DNA from: Symbiodinium natans
Taxonomy: Eukaryota > Sar > Dinophyceae > Suessiales > Symbiodiniaceae
DNA: 64,000 nt
NCBI GenBank assembly: GCA_905221605.1
Contig: CAJNDS010002379.1
Location: 808,501-872,500, forward strand
Direction: 5' to 3'
Below the pieces are notes generated by a model. The model worked only from the letters and a program-made list of their open reading frames with translations, was not told where the DNA came from and ran no database searches. Position numbers and translations under genes: made by a program. Of the stretch, positions 10,494-20,625 are shown piece after piece. Each line of letters begins with the position of its first letter. Positions within the stretch are counted from its first letter, which is position 1.

Positions 10494-10825
10494 CTGGGAA
10501 CATGGACTCCCGGGTTCAGGGTTTAGGGTTTAGGGGTTTAGGGTTTAGGGGTTTAGGGTTTAGGGGTTTAGGGTTTAGGGGCTTAGGGGTTTAGGGTTTA
10601 GGGGTTTAGGGTTTAGGGTTTAGGGGTTTAGGGTTCAGGGGTTTAGGGGTTTAGGGTTTAGGGTTTAGGGTTCAGGGTAGAAGGGCCTAGCGGCGTTTAT
10701 GCAGGGCTGAGCGTTTGTCGACCCTGTGTTCAGAGAAATCCTAAGCCCTAAACCCTAAACCCTAAACCCTAAACCCTAAGCCCTAAGCCCTAAACCCTAA
10801 ACCCTAAAACCCTAAAGGATAAGGA

Positions 10826-10922
10826 TTGCCTGCTCCCGGAATCCTTTTCCAGGCAGTTCTCCTCCGTAAGTGAGAGCAGCACGATGGGCTCCGGGGGATT
10901 TGCTCCCCATGGGACATCTTGA
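10826..10922 (-). CDS. Candidate exon, unknown protein
   Basis: Minus strand PPEPIVLLSLTEENCLEK in a frame open across the whole island. Two other minus frames are open too. No clear acceptor. Confidence 0.3.
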
Positions 10923-10923
10923 C

Positions 10924-11103
10924 GCTTAGGGTTTAGGGTCTAGGGTCTAGGGTTTAGGGTTTAGGGTCTATAGGGTCTAGGGTTTAGGGTTTAGGGTTTA
11001 GGGTTTAGGGTTTAGGGTTGAGGGTTTAGGGTTTAGGGTTCAGGGTTCAGGGTTTAGGGTTTAGGGTTTAGGGTTTAGGGTTCAGGGTTTAGGGTTTAGG
11101 GCG
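10924..11103 (+). repeat. TTTAGGG array
   Basis: About 25 units with TCTAGGG and TTCAGGG variants; right cap of the island at 10826-10922. Confidence 0.92.
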
Positions 11104-11343
11104 ACCCAGTAGCTTGAGCACAAGCTCCTACCAAACTACAGTTTAGACTATACTCGTGTGGGGAATTTACGGTTTTAGGGGTGAGGGCGTAAGGGTTTAT
11201 GGCTACAAAAGCCTTTCTTTTTGGGGGAGGGGGGTTTAGGGTTTAGGGTGTAGGGTTTAGGGTGTAGGGTTTAGGGTGTCAGGGTTTAGGGCTACACAAG
11301 CCTTCTTTTTGGGGGAGGGGGGGTCTAAGGTCGGGCTTAGTTT

Positions 11344-11442
11344 AGGGCCACGGCTGAGTGTCCGGGGCCCCGGGCACGCCCGCAAACTCCTCCTCCCGCT
11401 TCTTCTGGTTGGAGGGAAGCGGCGGAAGAGCCTCGTAATCAA
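11344..11442 (-). CDS. Candidate exon beside a poly-G tract
   Basis: Minus strand VDYEALPPLPSNQKKREEEF and onward; a second frame is also open. It directly follows a run of about 20 G (C on plus, 11443-11463), so an acceptor is hard to place. Confidence 0.3.
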
Positions 11443-11443
11443 C

Positions 11444-11474
<31 letters not shown>

Positions 11475-11509
11475 GTGAGAGATAGCAAGCCCGCATATTG
11501 CCAGCATAA

Positions 11510-11592
11510 GGAAGAACAATTAGCACCAATGGCTGGACTTCGTGCCCCACCCTGCTGCAAGTCCTCAATGGTCAACTCTCTCCGCCCTTGAC
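11510..11592 (-). CDS. Candidate exon, unknown protein
   Basis: Minus strand RRELTIEDLQQGGARSPAIG. Follows GTCAAG. A long open stretch for this window. Confidence 0.35.
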
Positions 11593-11699
11593 AAAGGCGC
11601 CAAGACAATGCCCCTAAACCCTCAACTCCTAAACCCTCAACCCCTAAACCATTCGAATCGAAGGTGAGCTTGGCCCCCCCGCCCCCCTTCATACCACCG

Positions 11700-11900
11700 G
11701 CCCTACAAAGCCTACAAAATCCTACAAAACCCTAAAAAAACCCTATCAGCCCCATAAACCGCATATACCCCGCAAAACTCTACAAACCACAAAACCCCCC
11801 CAAAAAAATCCAAACCCTACAAAACCCTACAACACCTACAAAACCCTGCAAACCCTAAAAACGCTACCAAGCCTACAAACCGTGAAAGCCCCAAGAACCC
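11700..11900. other. Degenerate CCCTACAAAA repeats
   Basis: Variants CCTACAAAACCCTA and CCTACAAACC; decayed telomeric DNA with no supported frame. Confidence 0.6.
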
Positions 11901-11983
11901 TAACAAGAACGAGTGCTTCCACATCCCACTCATCATAACTTGTGGATCAGCAAGCTGGGCCACCTGTCCCCATCCTGCTGCCA

Positions 11984-12283
11984 CTACGATGGCAGGTGCT
12001 GCCAGGAAAGAATGTCCCAACGTTGTAGGACCCTGCCATGCGGGAAGGCTGCAGGCACTGTGTAGATGACGACCGCAGGGTCTGTCCACGTTGGGTCAGC
12101 CAGGGGAGATGGCTGGAACAAGGGTCCAACCGCCCTGACTTCGTCTTCGGTCATGTGAACACCAGAGAAAAAGAATGCGTCTCCTCTTGCAATGAGAGGG
12201 AGCGTTCTGCTCCAAGCAGCGCCGGCTCAGCGGGCGCGCGAATGGTCCGAAAGAACTCAGAGGTCCACGCGCTGATGACGTAA
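11984..12283 (-). CDS. Candidate coding block, unknown protein
   Basis: Telomere-free 300 bp. One minus frame runs from an ATG at 12154 to a stop at 11984 (56 codons): MTEDEVRAVGPLFQPSPL then ADPTWTDPAVVIYTVPAA. Upstream, a different frame reads AWTSEFFRTIRAPAEPALL. Either an unseen intron joins them or one is false. Several shadow frames exist on the plus strand. Confidence 0.5.
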
Positions 12284-12451
12284 AGCCATCCTTTGACGTA
12301 AAGACTGTTTGGGGTTTAGGGTTTGGGGTTTGGGGTGTGGGTTTTAGGGTTAGAGTTGATGTGGTCTAGGGTTTAGGGTTTGGGGTTTAGGGTTGGAGTT
12401 GATGTGGTTTAGGGTTCAGGGCTTAAGGTTTAGGGTTTAGGGCGGTTCAGG

Positions 12452-12493
12452 GTTTTGGGGTCCTTCTGCTAGGTACTTGTACCAAAGGGGTTT
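12452..12493 (-). CDS. Candidate exon, short
   Basis: After CACCAG on the minus strand: KPLWYKYLAEGPQ. No clear donor before the decayed repeat. Confidence 0.3.
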
Positions 12494-12585
12494 CTGGTGC
12501 ACTTGGGGGTTGACTACACTTCTTCTTCTTGGGGAAACTCAAAACCCCAAACCCAAAACTAAAACCCAAAACCCAAACCCTAACC

Positions 12586-12738
12586 CCTCGACCCCTCGAC
12601 CCCTCGACCCCTCGACCCCTCGACCCCTCGACCCCTCGACCCCTCGACGCCTCGACCCCTCGACCCCTCGACCCCTCGACCCCTCGACCCCTCGACCCCT
12701 CGACCCCTCGACCCCTCGACCCCTCGACCCCTCGACCC
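12586..12738 (-). repeat. 8-bp tandem repeat CCCCTCGA
   Basis: About 19 copies of CCCCTCGA, one with CGCCTCGA, between decayed telomeric flanks. All long Pro/Ser/Thr frames here are by-products. Confidence 0.95.
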
Positions 12739-12869
12739 TAAACCCTAAACCCTAAACCCTAACCCCTGAAAGAAGTGGACCCTGGAAAAAAAGGATGTGT
12801 TTTTCAGGTAAAAGTAGCAATAAGAGGAACCAAGAACCAACAACAGTATTCAAGTATAGTACTCCACAA

Positions 12870-13300
12870 ACCAGTACCTAAACCCTAAACCCCTAAACCG
12901 CTAAGCCCGCAGACCCCTCAACCTCTAAACCCCTAAACCTCTAAACCCCAAAGCCCCTACACCTAAACCCCTAAACCCCCTAAACCGTACACCCTAAACC
13001 CCTGAATCCCTGAATCCCTACACCCCTAAATCCCTAAACCCCCAAACCCTCTAAACCCTCAAAACCCTAAACCCTAAAACCAACCTGCAAACCCTATACC
13101 CTATAAGCCCTATAAGCCCTATAAACCCTCTAAACCCTCTAAACCCTCTAAACCCTCTAAACCCTCTAAAATCTCTGAAGCCTAAAACGCTACAAACCCC
13201 TCTAAACCCCTTAAACCCTAAACCCTAAACCCTCAGCCCTAAACCCTAAACCCTAAACCCTAAACCCTAAACCCTAAACCCTAAACCCTAAACCCTATGC
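12870..13300 (-). repeat. Decayed then exact CCCTAAA repeats
   Basis: 9-mer runs (CCCTATAAG, CCCTCTAAA) near 13090-13170 grade into exact CCCTAAA at 13230-13297. No island inside. Confidence 0.85.
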
Positions 13301-13374
13301 CGGCAGCTTTCGGGTAGAACAGCCCCTCGCCTCCGTCTCCAAGGCTTCCTGAGCTGCCTGAGGTCGATTTTCTG
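13300..13374 (-). CDS. Candidate exon, unknown protein
   Basis: Minus strand after AACAG: ENRPQAAQEALETEAR and onward. A second frame gives KIDLRQLRKPWRRRR. Capped CCCTAAA / TTTAGGG. Confidence 0.35.
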
Positions 13375-13520
13375 TTTAGGGTTTAGGGTTTAGGGTTTAG
13401 GGTTTAGGGTTTAGGGTTTAGGGTTTAGGGTTTAGGGTTTAGGGTTTAGGGTTTAGGGTTTAGGGTTTAGGGTTTAGGGTGTGGGTTTAGGGTTTAGGGT
13501 TAAGGGTTTAGGGTTTAGGG
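13374..13520 (+). repeat. TTTAGGG array
   Basis: About 20 almost exact units. Confidence 0.95.
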
Positions 13521-13763
13521 TCTAGGGTCTAGGGTCTAGGGTTTAAGGCTTTAGGGTTTAGGGTTTAGGGGTTAGGTCGGGGGTTTAGGGTTTGGGGTTT
13601 AGGGTTCCGGATTTAAGGCTTAAAGAGTTTAAGGGCTTAGGCTTTGCTTCAGGGTTTATTGGGATTTAGGGTTCAGAGTTTAAGGGCTTAAGAGTTTTTG
13701 ACTAGGCTTTGGGGGGGATTCAGGGGTCAGGGCTTAGGGTTTGAGGGTTTAGCGTTTAAAGGT

Positions 13764-13834
13764 TTGGGGCGCTCCCCAGACGCGGAGGGGAAGCCGGGTA
13801 TACCCTTGTTGATGGAGTCGAGCAGGTCGATTCT
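13764..13834 (-). CDS. Candidate exon abutting an I5 palindrome
   Basis: Minus strand RIDLLDSINKGIPGFPSA then SGERPK, starting right after TTTAG, the terminal motif of the I5 element at 13835-13920. This places a palindrome end exactly at a candidate exon start. Confidence 0.45.
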
Positions 13835-13920
13835 CTAAATAATGGCCCGAAATGGGGGTACCCTAAACAACAGGGAGCCGTTGTATAATAAGGACCCCTA
13901 CGAAGAGGGACCATAACAAC
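13835..13920. mobile_element. Palindrome family I5, copy at 13.8 kb
   Basis: AAATAATGGCCCGAAATGGGGGTACCC on one side and CCTACGAAGAGGGACC on the other around a GGGAGCC core; decayed relative of 15517-15625. Confidence 0.5.
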
Positions 13921-14031
13921 CCTAAACCCTCAACCCTCACCCCTAAACCCTACAGTGACCAGTAGACTTAGCAAGGATGTAGGGCTTCAGGCCATGGGCC
14001 GTTTAGGGAACACACGTGGGTCCTGTGTGAA

Positions 14032-14252
14032 CTAGTGGAGACGGCTCATGAAGGAGTTGACCCGCAGGCGTGTATCGGCAAGGTCGTGATGCTCCGCGCC
14101 AAAGTGCCGTAGAATGGACAGTGCCTCATCGGCGCAATCGGCAGCCATGCCTGCCAGAACGTACTCTTCGTCGACGGCGCCCAGCCGGCGCGCAGCATTC
14201 CCCTTTTCCACTGCGCGTCGGTGGCAAGCCACCGTTTGCAAGGGCTTCCCTT
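14032..14252 (-). CDS. Candidate exon, possible C-terminal exon
   Basis: Minus strand after CTTCAG: KPLQTVACHRRAVEKGNAAR, then LGAVDEEYVLAGMAADCADE and ALSILRHFGAEHHDLADT, ending at TAG (14032). About 72 open codons. The TAG may be a true stop, or CACTA | GTTCAC may be a donor. Ala/Asp/Glu-rich helical composition; family unknown. Confidence 0.5.
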
Positions 14253-14315
14253 CTGAAGTTACACCTGCACCTATACCGGGGCCATGTTTGGGAACAAATT
14301 TCAGATAAGACCTCC

Positions 14316-14478
14316 GGTTTACCCTGGACCCTTAAGGTTGTACCCTTGGGCTTTTGGGGACCCTTTTCACCGATCCTTAAGGTGGTACAAGGGACATATT
14401 AGGAGTATGCTACGAGGAACCTTTAGGGGTACGACCTTAAGGATACGAGTCTTCATCTACTTGCCCAGTAACCTAGGA
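14316..14478 (+). mobile_element. Palindrome family I3, copy at 14.3 kb
   Basis: Best preserved copy: TGGACCCTTAAGGTTGTACC on the left and GGGTACGACCTTAAGG on the right are inverted repeats. The core has CCCTTGGGCTTTTGGGG, GATCCTTAAGGTGGTA and AGGGACATATTAGG. Confidence 0.8.
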
Positions 14479-14660
14479 TGAAAAAGGGTGCCCGTTTTTG
14501 CTTCAAGGTTTGTTTGTAAGGGCAAGAAGGGAACAAGGGCACTACTAGGCATCCTACTTAATCCCGCAAACCCAAACCCCAAATCCTAAACCCTAAACCC
14601 CAAACCCCAAACCCCAAACCCTAAACCCTAAACCCTAAACCCTAAACCCCAGAACGGAAC

Positions 14661-14736
14661 CATCAAAGCCGTCCTGTTCCGCCAGCTCTGTCGCGACCGT
14701 CGAGATCTCCATCAGCGGCGGGCGCTGGGCGGGTGG
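14661..14736 (-). CDS. Candidate exon, unknown protein
   Basis: CTGAAG | 76 bp | GTTCCG, minus strand, PPAQRPPLMEISTVATELAE. The plus strand is open too (NGTIKAVLFRQLCRDR). Confidence 0.35.
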
Positions 14737-14812
14737 CTTCAGATTAAGAAGCTTTAGGGTTTATGGTTTAGGGTTTAGGGTGTAGGGTGTAGGGTTTAGG
14801 GTTTAGGGTTAC

Positions 14813-14918
14813 AAAGGCCGGTGGCCTCTTTATCTGTTGCCCTTATACCTTTAAATGGCCCCTAGATACCCTGAATAAGGCAGAAACCCTACTTAAAGAG
14901 ACCACCATCACATATAAA
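14813..14918. mobile_element. Unclassified hairpin element
   Basis: CGGTGGCCTCTTTATC and CTTAAAGAGACCACC form inverted ends around an AT-rich core. Confidence 0.5.
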
Positions 14919-15092
14919 GCTTGCTACGTGGCGATTTCGGGGTAAGGAGATGGCTTTAAGGTTAGGGTCAGGGTTTCGGGTTTTGGGTTTAGGGTTTAGG
15001 GTGTAGAGTTTAGGGTTTAGGGCGTAGGGTTTAGGGTTTCTTCGGGCTTTTGCGTTCATGGTTTTGAGGGTTTAGGGACATCAGGGTTGAAG

Positions 15093-15135
15093 GTGCAGGG
15101 CTTTTCCAAGTCTCCAAAGGCTTCCCCTCAGCATC
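15093..15135 (-). CDS. Candidate exon, short
   Basis: TTTCAG, then DAEGKPLETWKSPAP on the minus strand. Confidence 0.35.
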
Positions 15136-15139
15136 CTGA

Positions 15140-15282
15140 AACCCATTGAACCCTAAACCCTAAACCTAAACCCTAAACCCTAAACCCTAACCCTAAACCC
15201 TAAACCCTAAACCCTAAACCCTAAACCCTAAACCCTAAACCCTAAACCCTAAACCCTAAACCCTAAACCCTAAACCCTAACC
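15140..15282 (-). repeat. CCCTAAA array
   Basis: About 20 units, some CCCTAA hexamers. Confidence 0.95.
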
Positions 15283-15439
15283 CATGGTAGGAAGTTGGGC
15301 TGCAGTTCCTAGTAGTTCGAAGGTGAAACAAGCTTTAACTTATGTGCACGTTGCTCTACATCCTACACCAAAAGATCCTAAACCCTAAGCCCTAAACCCT
15401 AAACCATAAACCCTGAACCCTAAACCCTAAACCCTAAAC

Positions 15440-15489
15440 CCATTGGCAAGTCACACATTGCTTCGATTTGAGAAAGCCCCAGCTTGTAC
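15440..15489 (-). CDS. Candidate exon, unknown protein
   Basis: ATAAG | 50 bp | GTTTAGG: one base, YKLGLSQIEAMCDLPM, one base. Donor from the repeat. I5 palindrome lies just to the right. Confidence 0.4.
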
Positions 15490-15516
15490 CTTATGACTGC
15501 CTGTGAACCTTCTCTA

Positions 15517-15625
15517 TGTGGGTGGCTGTCAAAATGGTGGTCCCTTTTTGGATCCCTATTATAACACGGCACTCAGTATTTAGGGTACCCCCAAAAGGGA
15601 CCAATATTTTGACAACCACCCATGT
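15517..15625. mobile_element. Palindrome family I5, well-preserved copy
   Basis: GGTGGCTGTCAAAATGGTGG and, inverted, CCAATATTTTGACAACCACC; inside, GGTCCCTTTTTGGATCCC opposes CCCCCAAAAGGGACC. About 45-bp arms. Confidence 0.8.
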
Positions 15626-16061
15626 AGGGAAAGGTATATAAAAACCCTAAACCCTAAACACCTAAGCCCCAAAGCCAAAGCCCACACACAGGCCCAAAGG
15701 ATCCCACCAGACTTCGTTTAGGGTTTAGGGTTTAGGGTTTAGGGTTTAGGGTTTAGGGTTTAGGGTTCAGGGTTTAGGGTTTAGGGTTTAGGGTTTAGGG
15801 TTTAGGGTTTAGGCATGTTGGTGTTGCACCTCCTGAATGACTACAAAACTGCAGGCAACAGCCGCTACAGGTAAGCCCCCGGCCGAACGCTAAACCCTGA
15901 ACCCTGAACCCTGAACCCCAAACCCTAAACCCTAAACCCTAAACCTCAAACCCTGAACCCTAAACCCCAAAACCTACACCGTAAACCCTAAAACCCAAAC
16001 TCTAAACCCGAAACCCTACTGTAAACCCTAAACCCTAAACCCTATACCCTAAACCCTAAAC

Positions 16062-16119
16062 AAAGAAGGGCCACGGCCTTTGAGACGCCGCCGAGTGTGC
16101 CGGCGATCCTGCGCACGAC
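16062..16119 (-). CDS. Candidate exon, unknown protein
   Basis: GCCAG acceptor, minus strand VVRRIAGTLGGVSKAVALL; a GC or GT donor near AAAG. Confidence 0.4.
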
Positions 16120-16227
16120 CTGGCTTTGGGGGAAAGGTTTCGGGTTTAGGGTTTAGGGTTTCGGGCTTAGGGTTTAGGGTTCAGGGTCTAAGCTGGTTTT
16201 GGGGAGGGTTGAGTGCTTAAAACTTAC

Positions 16228-16276
16228 CAGCCGCCGCCCGCGTGCCTTCTTGTTGGCAAAAGCTCCGGCGACTCCC
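16228..16276 (-). CDS. Candidate exon with consensus GTAAGT donor
   Basis: CCGCAG | 49 bp | GTAAGTTTTAAG, minus strand: one base then GVAGAFANKKARGRRL. One of the best splice contexts in the window; basic C-terminal half. Confidence 0.55.
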
Positions 16277-16387
16277 CTGCGGCGACAACACAGCTTGGGC
16301 CTTAACTTTTTTCTTACGGTTTAGGGTGTAGGGTTTGGTTTAGGGTTTGAAGGTAAATAGTGGGATAGCTGACGACAACTTCCATCA

Positions 16388-16494
16388 GATATGCTCTGAA
16401 CTTTCTGCTGACTCAAATGACACAAACCAGAAGGCCTTCCAGCGAACGCCGGAACTTGGAGCATGCTCATCCCCAAAGCATGCTGTCACACAAA
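16388..16494 (-). CDS. Candidate exon, aromatic-rich
   Basis: TTTCCAG, then CVTACFGDEHAPSSGVRW and KAFWFVSFESAESSEHI before a stop at 16385. A plus-strand frame (DDNFHQICSELSADSND) is also open. Confidence 0.4.
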
Positions 16495-16569
16495 CTGGAA
16501 AGATTCCCTAAATGCTAAACCCTAAACCCTAAGCCCTAAAACCCTAGACCCTAAACCCTCAACCCCAAA

Positions 16570-16609
16570 ATCTCTCCTGCCTCTCAAGGAGCCAGGCACC
16601 CCCATCCTC
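16570..16609 (-). CDS. Candidate exon, short
   Basis: TGCCAG, then EDGGAWLLERQERFWG on the minus strand. Confidence 0.35.
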
Positions 16610-16659
16610 CTGGCACCACAAGGCGGGATCCCGGGGTGTAAGGATTAGGGTTTAGGGTT

Positions 16660-17150
16660 TAGGGATTAGGGTTTAGGGTTTAGGGTTTAGGGGGCGCAGT
16701 GCTTAGACTTTAGGGGTTTATGTTTAGTAGGGGTGTGGGGTCAAGGGATTAAGGGGTTGAGGGGTTCAGTAGTGGGTTTTAGGGTTTCGGTAAGACTTAG
16801 GATCATGACGTCGAGTGGAAGCTTCGGATTCGAAACTCCTGACTAGGGCTGCGTCGGAACGGGTTTAGCGTTTAGGGTTTAGGGTTTAGCTTGAAGACTC
16901 ATTGGGAGCGCTAGGGTTCAGGTGTAGTCGTAAAGCTCTGATAGCCTCATAGTTTGTTGTTTAATGCCCAGCATAGAAATACACCTACTTAGAATGAATA
17001 AGTATCCACGCAGCTAAACCCTAAAACCTGTGTCCGAAACCTACAGCTCGCACAGACGATCAAGCAGGGTGCAGACTCGGGGTTAGGCGGCTTTCGGTCT
17101 GCATCTCTGCCGCTTCTAACGACAGGGGCCGTAATTCAATACTGAACTCT
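16660..17150. other. Mixed decayed repeats with weak islands
   Basis: Contains SFESEASTRRHDPK (minus, near 16800-16850) and RKPPNPESAPCLIVCASC (minus, near 17050-17110), separated by an AT-rich stretch at 16920-17030. Support is too thin for exact boundaries. Confidence 0.35.
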
Positions 17151-17296
17151 AAACCCTAAACCCGAAACCCTCAGCCCTGTAAACCCTAAACCCCCTAAAA
17201 CCTAAACCGTAAACCCCCTAAACCCTAAACCCTAAACCCTAAACCCTAAACCCTAAACCCTAAACCCCCCCTAAGTTGGTGGGGAGGGGTGCCCAC

Positions 17297-17332
17297 CTCA
17301 CTGGTGCGGAGCCAGAGCACGTTGGGGGCTTC
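17297..17332 (-). CDS. Candidate exon, 12 codons
   Basis: TTGCAG | 36 bp | GTGGGC, EAPNVLWLRTSE, minus strand, phase 0 at both ends. Confidence 0.4.
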
Positions 17333-17779
17333 CTGCAAGTTCTAGGAGCTTCTGCACCCCTAGGGTTTAGAGTTTAGGGTTTAGGGTTTAGGGTTTTGGG
17401 TTTTGGGTCCCAAACCCTAAACCCGAAACTCTGAAGGAGGGTTTAGGATTTCAAGGGCTCAAGCCCCCAAGCCCTAACACCCATATCAGCCCCCAAGCCT
17501 GCCTTCAAAGAAGGAGCGTCCCAGGGGTTTAGGGTTTAGGGTTTTGGGTTTAGGATTTAGGGTTTAGGGTTCTGGCAAGGAAAAAATCTAAAGCAAAAGC
17601 CCGATATTGAGGGGTTTCGCGTCTACCCACGGTGCTAAAACCCTCCAGTCCCTCCAACGACAACATTCAAGCCCTACCTCCACAGCTGGCAAAACCTGTT
17701 CGTACCAAACCTAGGGTTTAGGGTTTAGAGTTTAGGGTTTAGGGCCGTTTAGGGTCTTGGATTCCCCCCGCCAAGAACA

Positions 17780-17822
17780 TACTATCTATCTACATATATA
17801 TATATATATATACACATATAGC
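17780..17822. repeat. AT microsatellite
   Basis: (AT)n with TACATA interruptions. Confidence 0.85.
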
Positions 17823-18023
17823 ACAAAAAACGATATGCTCCGCCAACGCAAAGAAAAGCCTGAAACTTCAAGCCTCAACACAAATGAAACGCTACAAGCC
17901 TCAAACCCGAAACAAAACGCAGAACAGTCGGTCATTTACCAGCCACGAGCAGCCCTAAGCCCTAAACCCTAAACTCCAAACTCCAAACCCTAAACCCTGC
18001 TCCCTGCTCCTTAAACCCTAAAC

Positions 18024-18078
18024 CTCCCGCAGGCCTTGAGGGGATCGTTCGCACGGGCCATGAACCCAAACACAAGAC
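18024..18078 (-). CDS. Candidate exon, unknown protein
   Basis: GGTGAG | 55 bp | GTTTAGG, minus strand LVFGFMARANDPLKACG; donor from the repeat. Confidence 0.4.
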
Positions 18079-18129
18079 CTCACCCAGAACCCTCAACTAG
18101 GGTGGTTCAGGGCAAAGCCTCAACCCTCA

Positions 18130-18205
18130 ACCGTACACCCCAAACCCCAAACCCCAAACCCCAAACCCCAAACCCCAAACCCCAAACCCCAAACCCCAAA
18201 CCCCA
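18130..18205 (-). repeat. CCCCAAA variant heptamer array
   Basis: About ten CCCCAAA units merging into CCCTAAA at 18205-18265. Confidence 0.9.
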
Positions 18206-18296
18206 AACCCTAAACCCTAAACCCTAAACCCTAAACCCTAAACCCTAAACCCTAAACCCTAACCCTAAGCCTTAAACCCTGAACCCTAAAGTGGAG

Positions 18297-18356
18297 TTTC
18301 GGGTCCCAAGGTTCCGGCCTCATGCTCCTGCGCTGCCACCACCTGGAACTCTTGGC
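18297..18356 (-). CDS. Candidate exon, unknown protein
   Basis: GGCAG, then GQEFQVVAAQEHEAGTLGPE on the minus strand. Capped CCCTAAA / TTTAGGG. Plus-strand frames are open too. Confidence 0.4.
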
Positions 18357-18369
18357 CTGCCATCACCCA

Positions 18370-18640
18370 GCGGTTTAGGGTTTAGGGTTTAGGGTTTAGG
18401 GTTTGGGGTTTAGGGTTTGGTGTCTGGGGTTTAGGGTTTGGGGTTTGGGGTTTAGGGTTTAGGGTTTGGGGTTTAGGGTTTGGTGTCTGGGGTTTAGGGT
18501 TTGGGGTTTGGGGTTTAGGGTTTAGGGTTTAGGGTTTGGGTTTTAGGGTTTAGGGTTTAGGGTTTTAGGGTTTTAGGGTTTTAGGGTTTTAGGGTTTTAG
18601 GGTTTTAGGGGTTTAGGGTTTAGGGTTGAGAGTTTAGGGT
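18370..18640 (+). repeat. TTTAGGG and TTTGGGG mixed array with internal duplication
   Basis: A motif TTTGGTGTCTGGGGTTT occurs twice about 65 bp apart, so a larger unit was duplicated; later units are TTTTAGGG. Confidence 0.85.
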
Positions 18641-18817
18641 TTAGGGTGCCGATGCAACTGCACACACGCTTTCAGGCGATTTATGGGTTTTTAGGGTTTT
18701 TTTGGAGTTTTAGGGGGTTAGGGGCTTAGGGAACTTAAGGTCGAGGGTTTGGGGTCCCATATTACACCGCAGCTGCCCCAGAGTGAAAAACTCACTGATG
18801 CTCTCTGTCAAGGCAAC

Positions 18818-18969
18818 TTCAGAATGTTGTCGAGCGCCTTTCCGTCCCTTTCAAGAAATCGAAGCGGATAGATCGGGATCGTTCCCGTCGCGAGTTCAAA
18901 GTCTCCCGTCAGAAGGAACAAGAGATGATATCTCGAAATGTCAGTGTCGAACTCCAGGCTGATCCACGA
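18818..18969 (-). CDS. Candidate exon, 50 codons, unknown protein
   Basis: CACATAG | 152 bp | GTTGCC on the minus strand: SWISLEFDTDISRYHLLFLL, TGDFELATGTIPIYPLRF, LERDGKALDNIL plus two bases. The alternation of hydrophobic and charged residues looks like a folded beta-rich domain. The plus strand is open as well, with a K/R-rich product (KSKRIDRDRSRREFK), so RNA evidence is needed. Confidence 0.5.
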
Positions 18970-19825
18970 CTATGTGATAAGGTGCTGGCCACGTACTCCG
19001 TAGAAGCAGCGGTTTAGGGTTGATGGGTTTCTGAAGGCCAGGGTTTAGGGTTTAGGTGGTGGGCAAATACGCTGTTTTTTTCATAAACCCTACTCAATAG
19101 TTTCTAGAGGGACAACCCTGAGGCCTAAACCCCAAAACTGTGGTGGTAGCACGAAATGAGATTGGTTTAAGGATGATTCGAGCTGGAATTCCCTCTAGTA
19201 TACCTTTTGGGGTATGGGACAAGGATGTTCCAAGTTTTTGGAGTTTGCTGTAAAAAACTGCACGTTGATCCTGGCTTCAACTAGCCCAAAACCATGAAAG
19301 CGTCAACCCCGCAGCCCCGGAGGGATTTCTGAAAACCTTAAACCCTCAACCTTAAACCCTCAACCCTAACCCTAAACCCTCAACCCTAAACCCTAAACCC
19401 TAAACCCTCAACCCGAAACGCCGCCTTCACTTGTGATGACCTCCTGTTCCTTTGGGCAGCCACCGGCTCCACATGATGGAGGCTGCCAGCAAACTCCAAG
19501 AAGTTGGAACGCCCCCGGGGCGAAGGGAGGAGGGGAAGCTCATTACAGTAGGGGTTCTTTCTTACTCGTATCTATCCCCAAGAGGACACCCCATATCTGC
19601 CTTCACCAAAAAGCTACCGTTTTCCGAGATTCCCACGCCAAGTATAGAGTTCCGGGCTGAGAGAGGCCCAAGAACCTGAGCCCGAATCACGACGTCACTA
19701 AGTCACCCTGAGCCCTAAACCCCAAACCCTCAACTCCAAGCCCGTGAGCCCTAAACCCCCTAAAAACCCCAAGCCACTCAACCCCTCCTCGAAACCCTAA
19801 ACCCGAAACCTCTAAACCCTAAATC

Positions 19826-19875
19826 CGAAGCCGCCTGGCTGAATGATGTACGTGGGCGTCGTCAAGTCAGCCAGA
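19826..19875 (-). CDS. Candidate exon, unknown protein
   Basis: GCTGCAG, then one base and LADLTTPTYIIQPGGF, minus strand. Plus frame MMYVGVVKSARLQQAEDW is also open. Confidence 0.35.
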
Positions 19876-20355
19876 CTGCAGCAGGCAGAAGATTGGAGGG
19901 AGGGGGAAGTATAAGGGGGGTGGGGGGGGGGGGGAGGGGGGCCTCGATAAACCCTGAACCTTGAACTACTATTTGCTTACGAGGCACCAAGAAGCTTAAG
20001 ATAGTAATCCCTATATTGCCTTTATAAGGAACAATGTTTAAGTTTTTGGGAGGTCCGAAGCAAACAGTAGTAAAGCCGAAACCCTAAACCCTCGTCTGCC
20101 GACTGTAAGGGTCTAGGATCTACCAAACCCCAAAACCCATATGAGTCTGTCATATCTTGATCCGCTAACTGCAACGGCTTCAAGGGTTTAGGGTTTAGGT
20201 TTTTAGGGGCTTAGGGTCTAAAAACATTGGGGGTTTTGGGGTTTAGGGTTTTTAGGGGTTCAGGGTTTAGGGTTGAGGGTTTAGGGTTTGGGGTTTAGGG
20301 TTTAGGAAGCACTAAACCCCTAGATGCTCAATCCCAAGACCCCTCTCGAACTCAC

Positions 20356-20405
20356 GTGCCTGTGCGGAGCCACGCGAAGCCGAATCTTCGTCAGCGCCTT
20401 CAGAG
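20356..20405 (-). CDS. Candidate exon with GTGAGT donor
   Basis: TTATAG | 50 bp | GTGAGTTC: one base, SEGADEDSASRGSAQA, one base. Acidic, Ser-rich; strong donor. Confidence 0.5.
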
Positions 20406-20416
20406 CTATAATTGAA

Positions 20417-20625
20417 TAGGGTTTAGGGTTTAGGGTTTAGGGTTTAGGGTTTAGGGTTTAGGGTTTAGGGTTTAGGGTTTAGGGTTTAGGGTTTAGGGTT
20501 TAGGGTTTAGGGTTTAGGGTTTAGGGTTTAGGGTTTAGGGCTTAAAGTTTAGGGTTTAGGGTTTAGGGTTTAGGGCTTAAAGTTTAGGGTTTAGGGTTTA
20601 GGGTTTAGGGCTTAAAGTTTAGGAT
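20417..20625 (+). repeat. Long TTTAGGG array
   Basis: About 25 units, then three larger units each ending GGGCTTAAAGTTTAGGG. Confidence 0.95.

Noticed and set aside
12477-12755. Pro/Ser/Thr/Arg repeat protein
   Set aside because: The 8-bp repeat keeps all frames open; no non-repeat coding sequence is attached.
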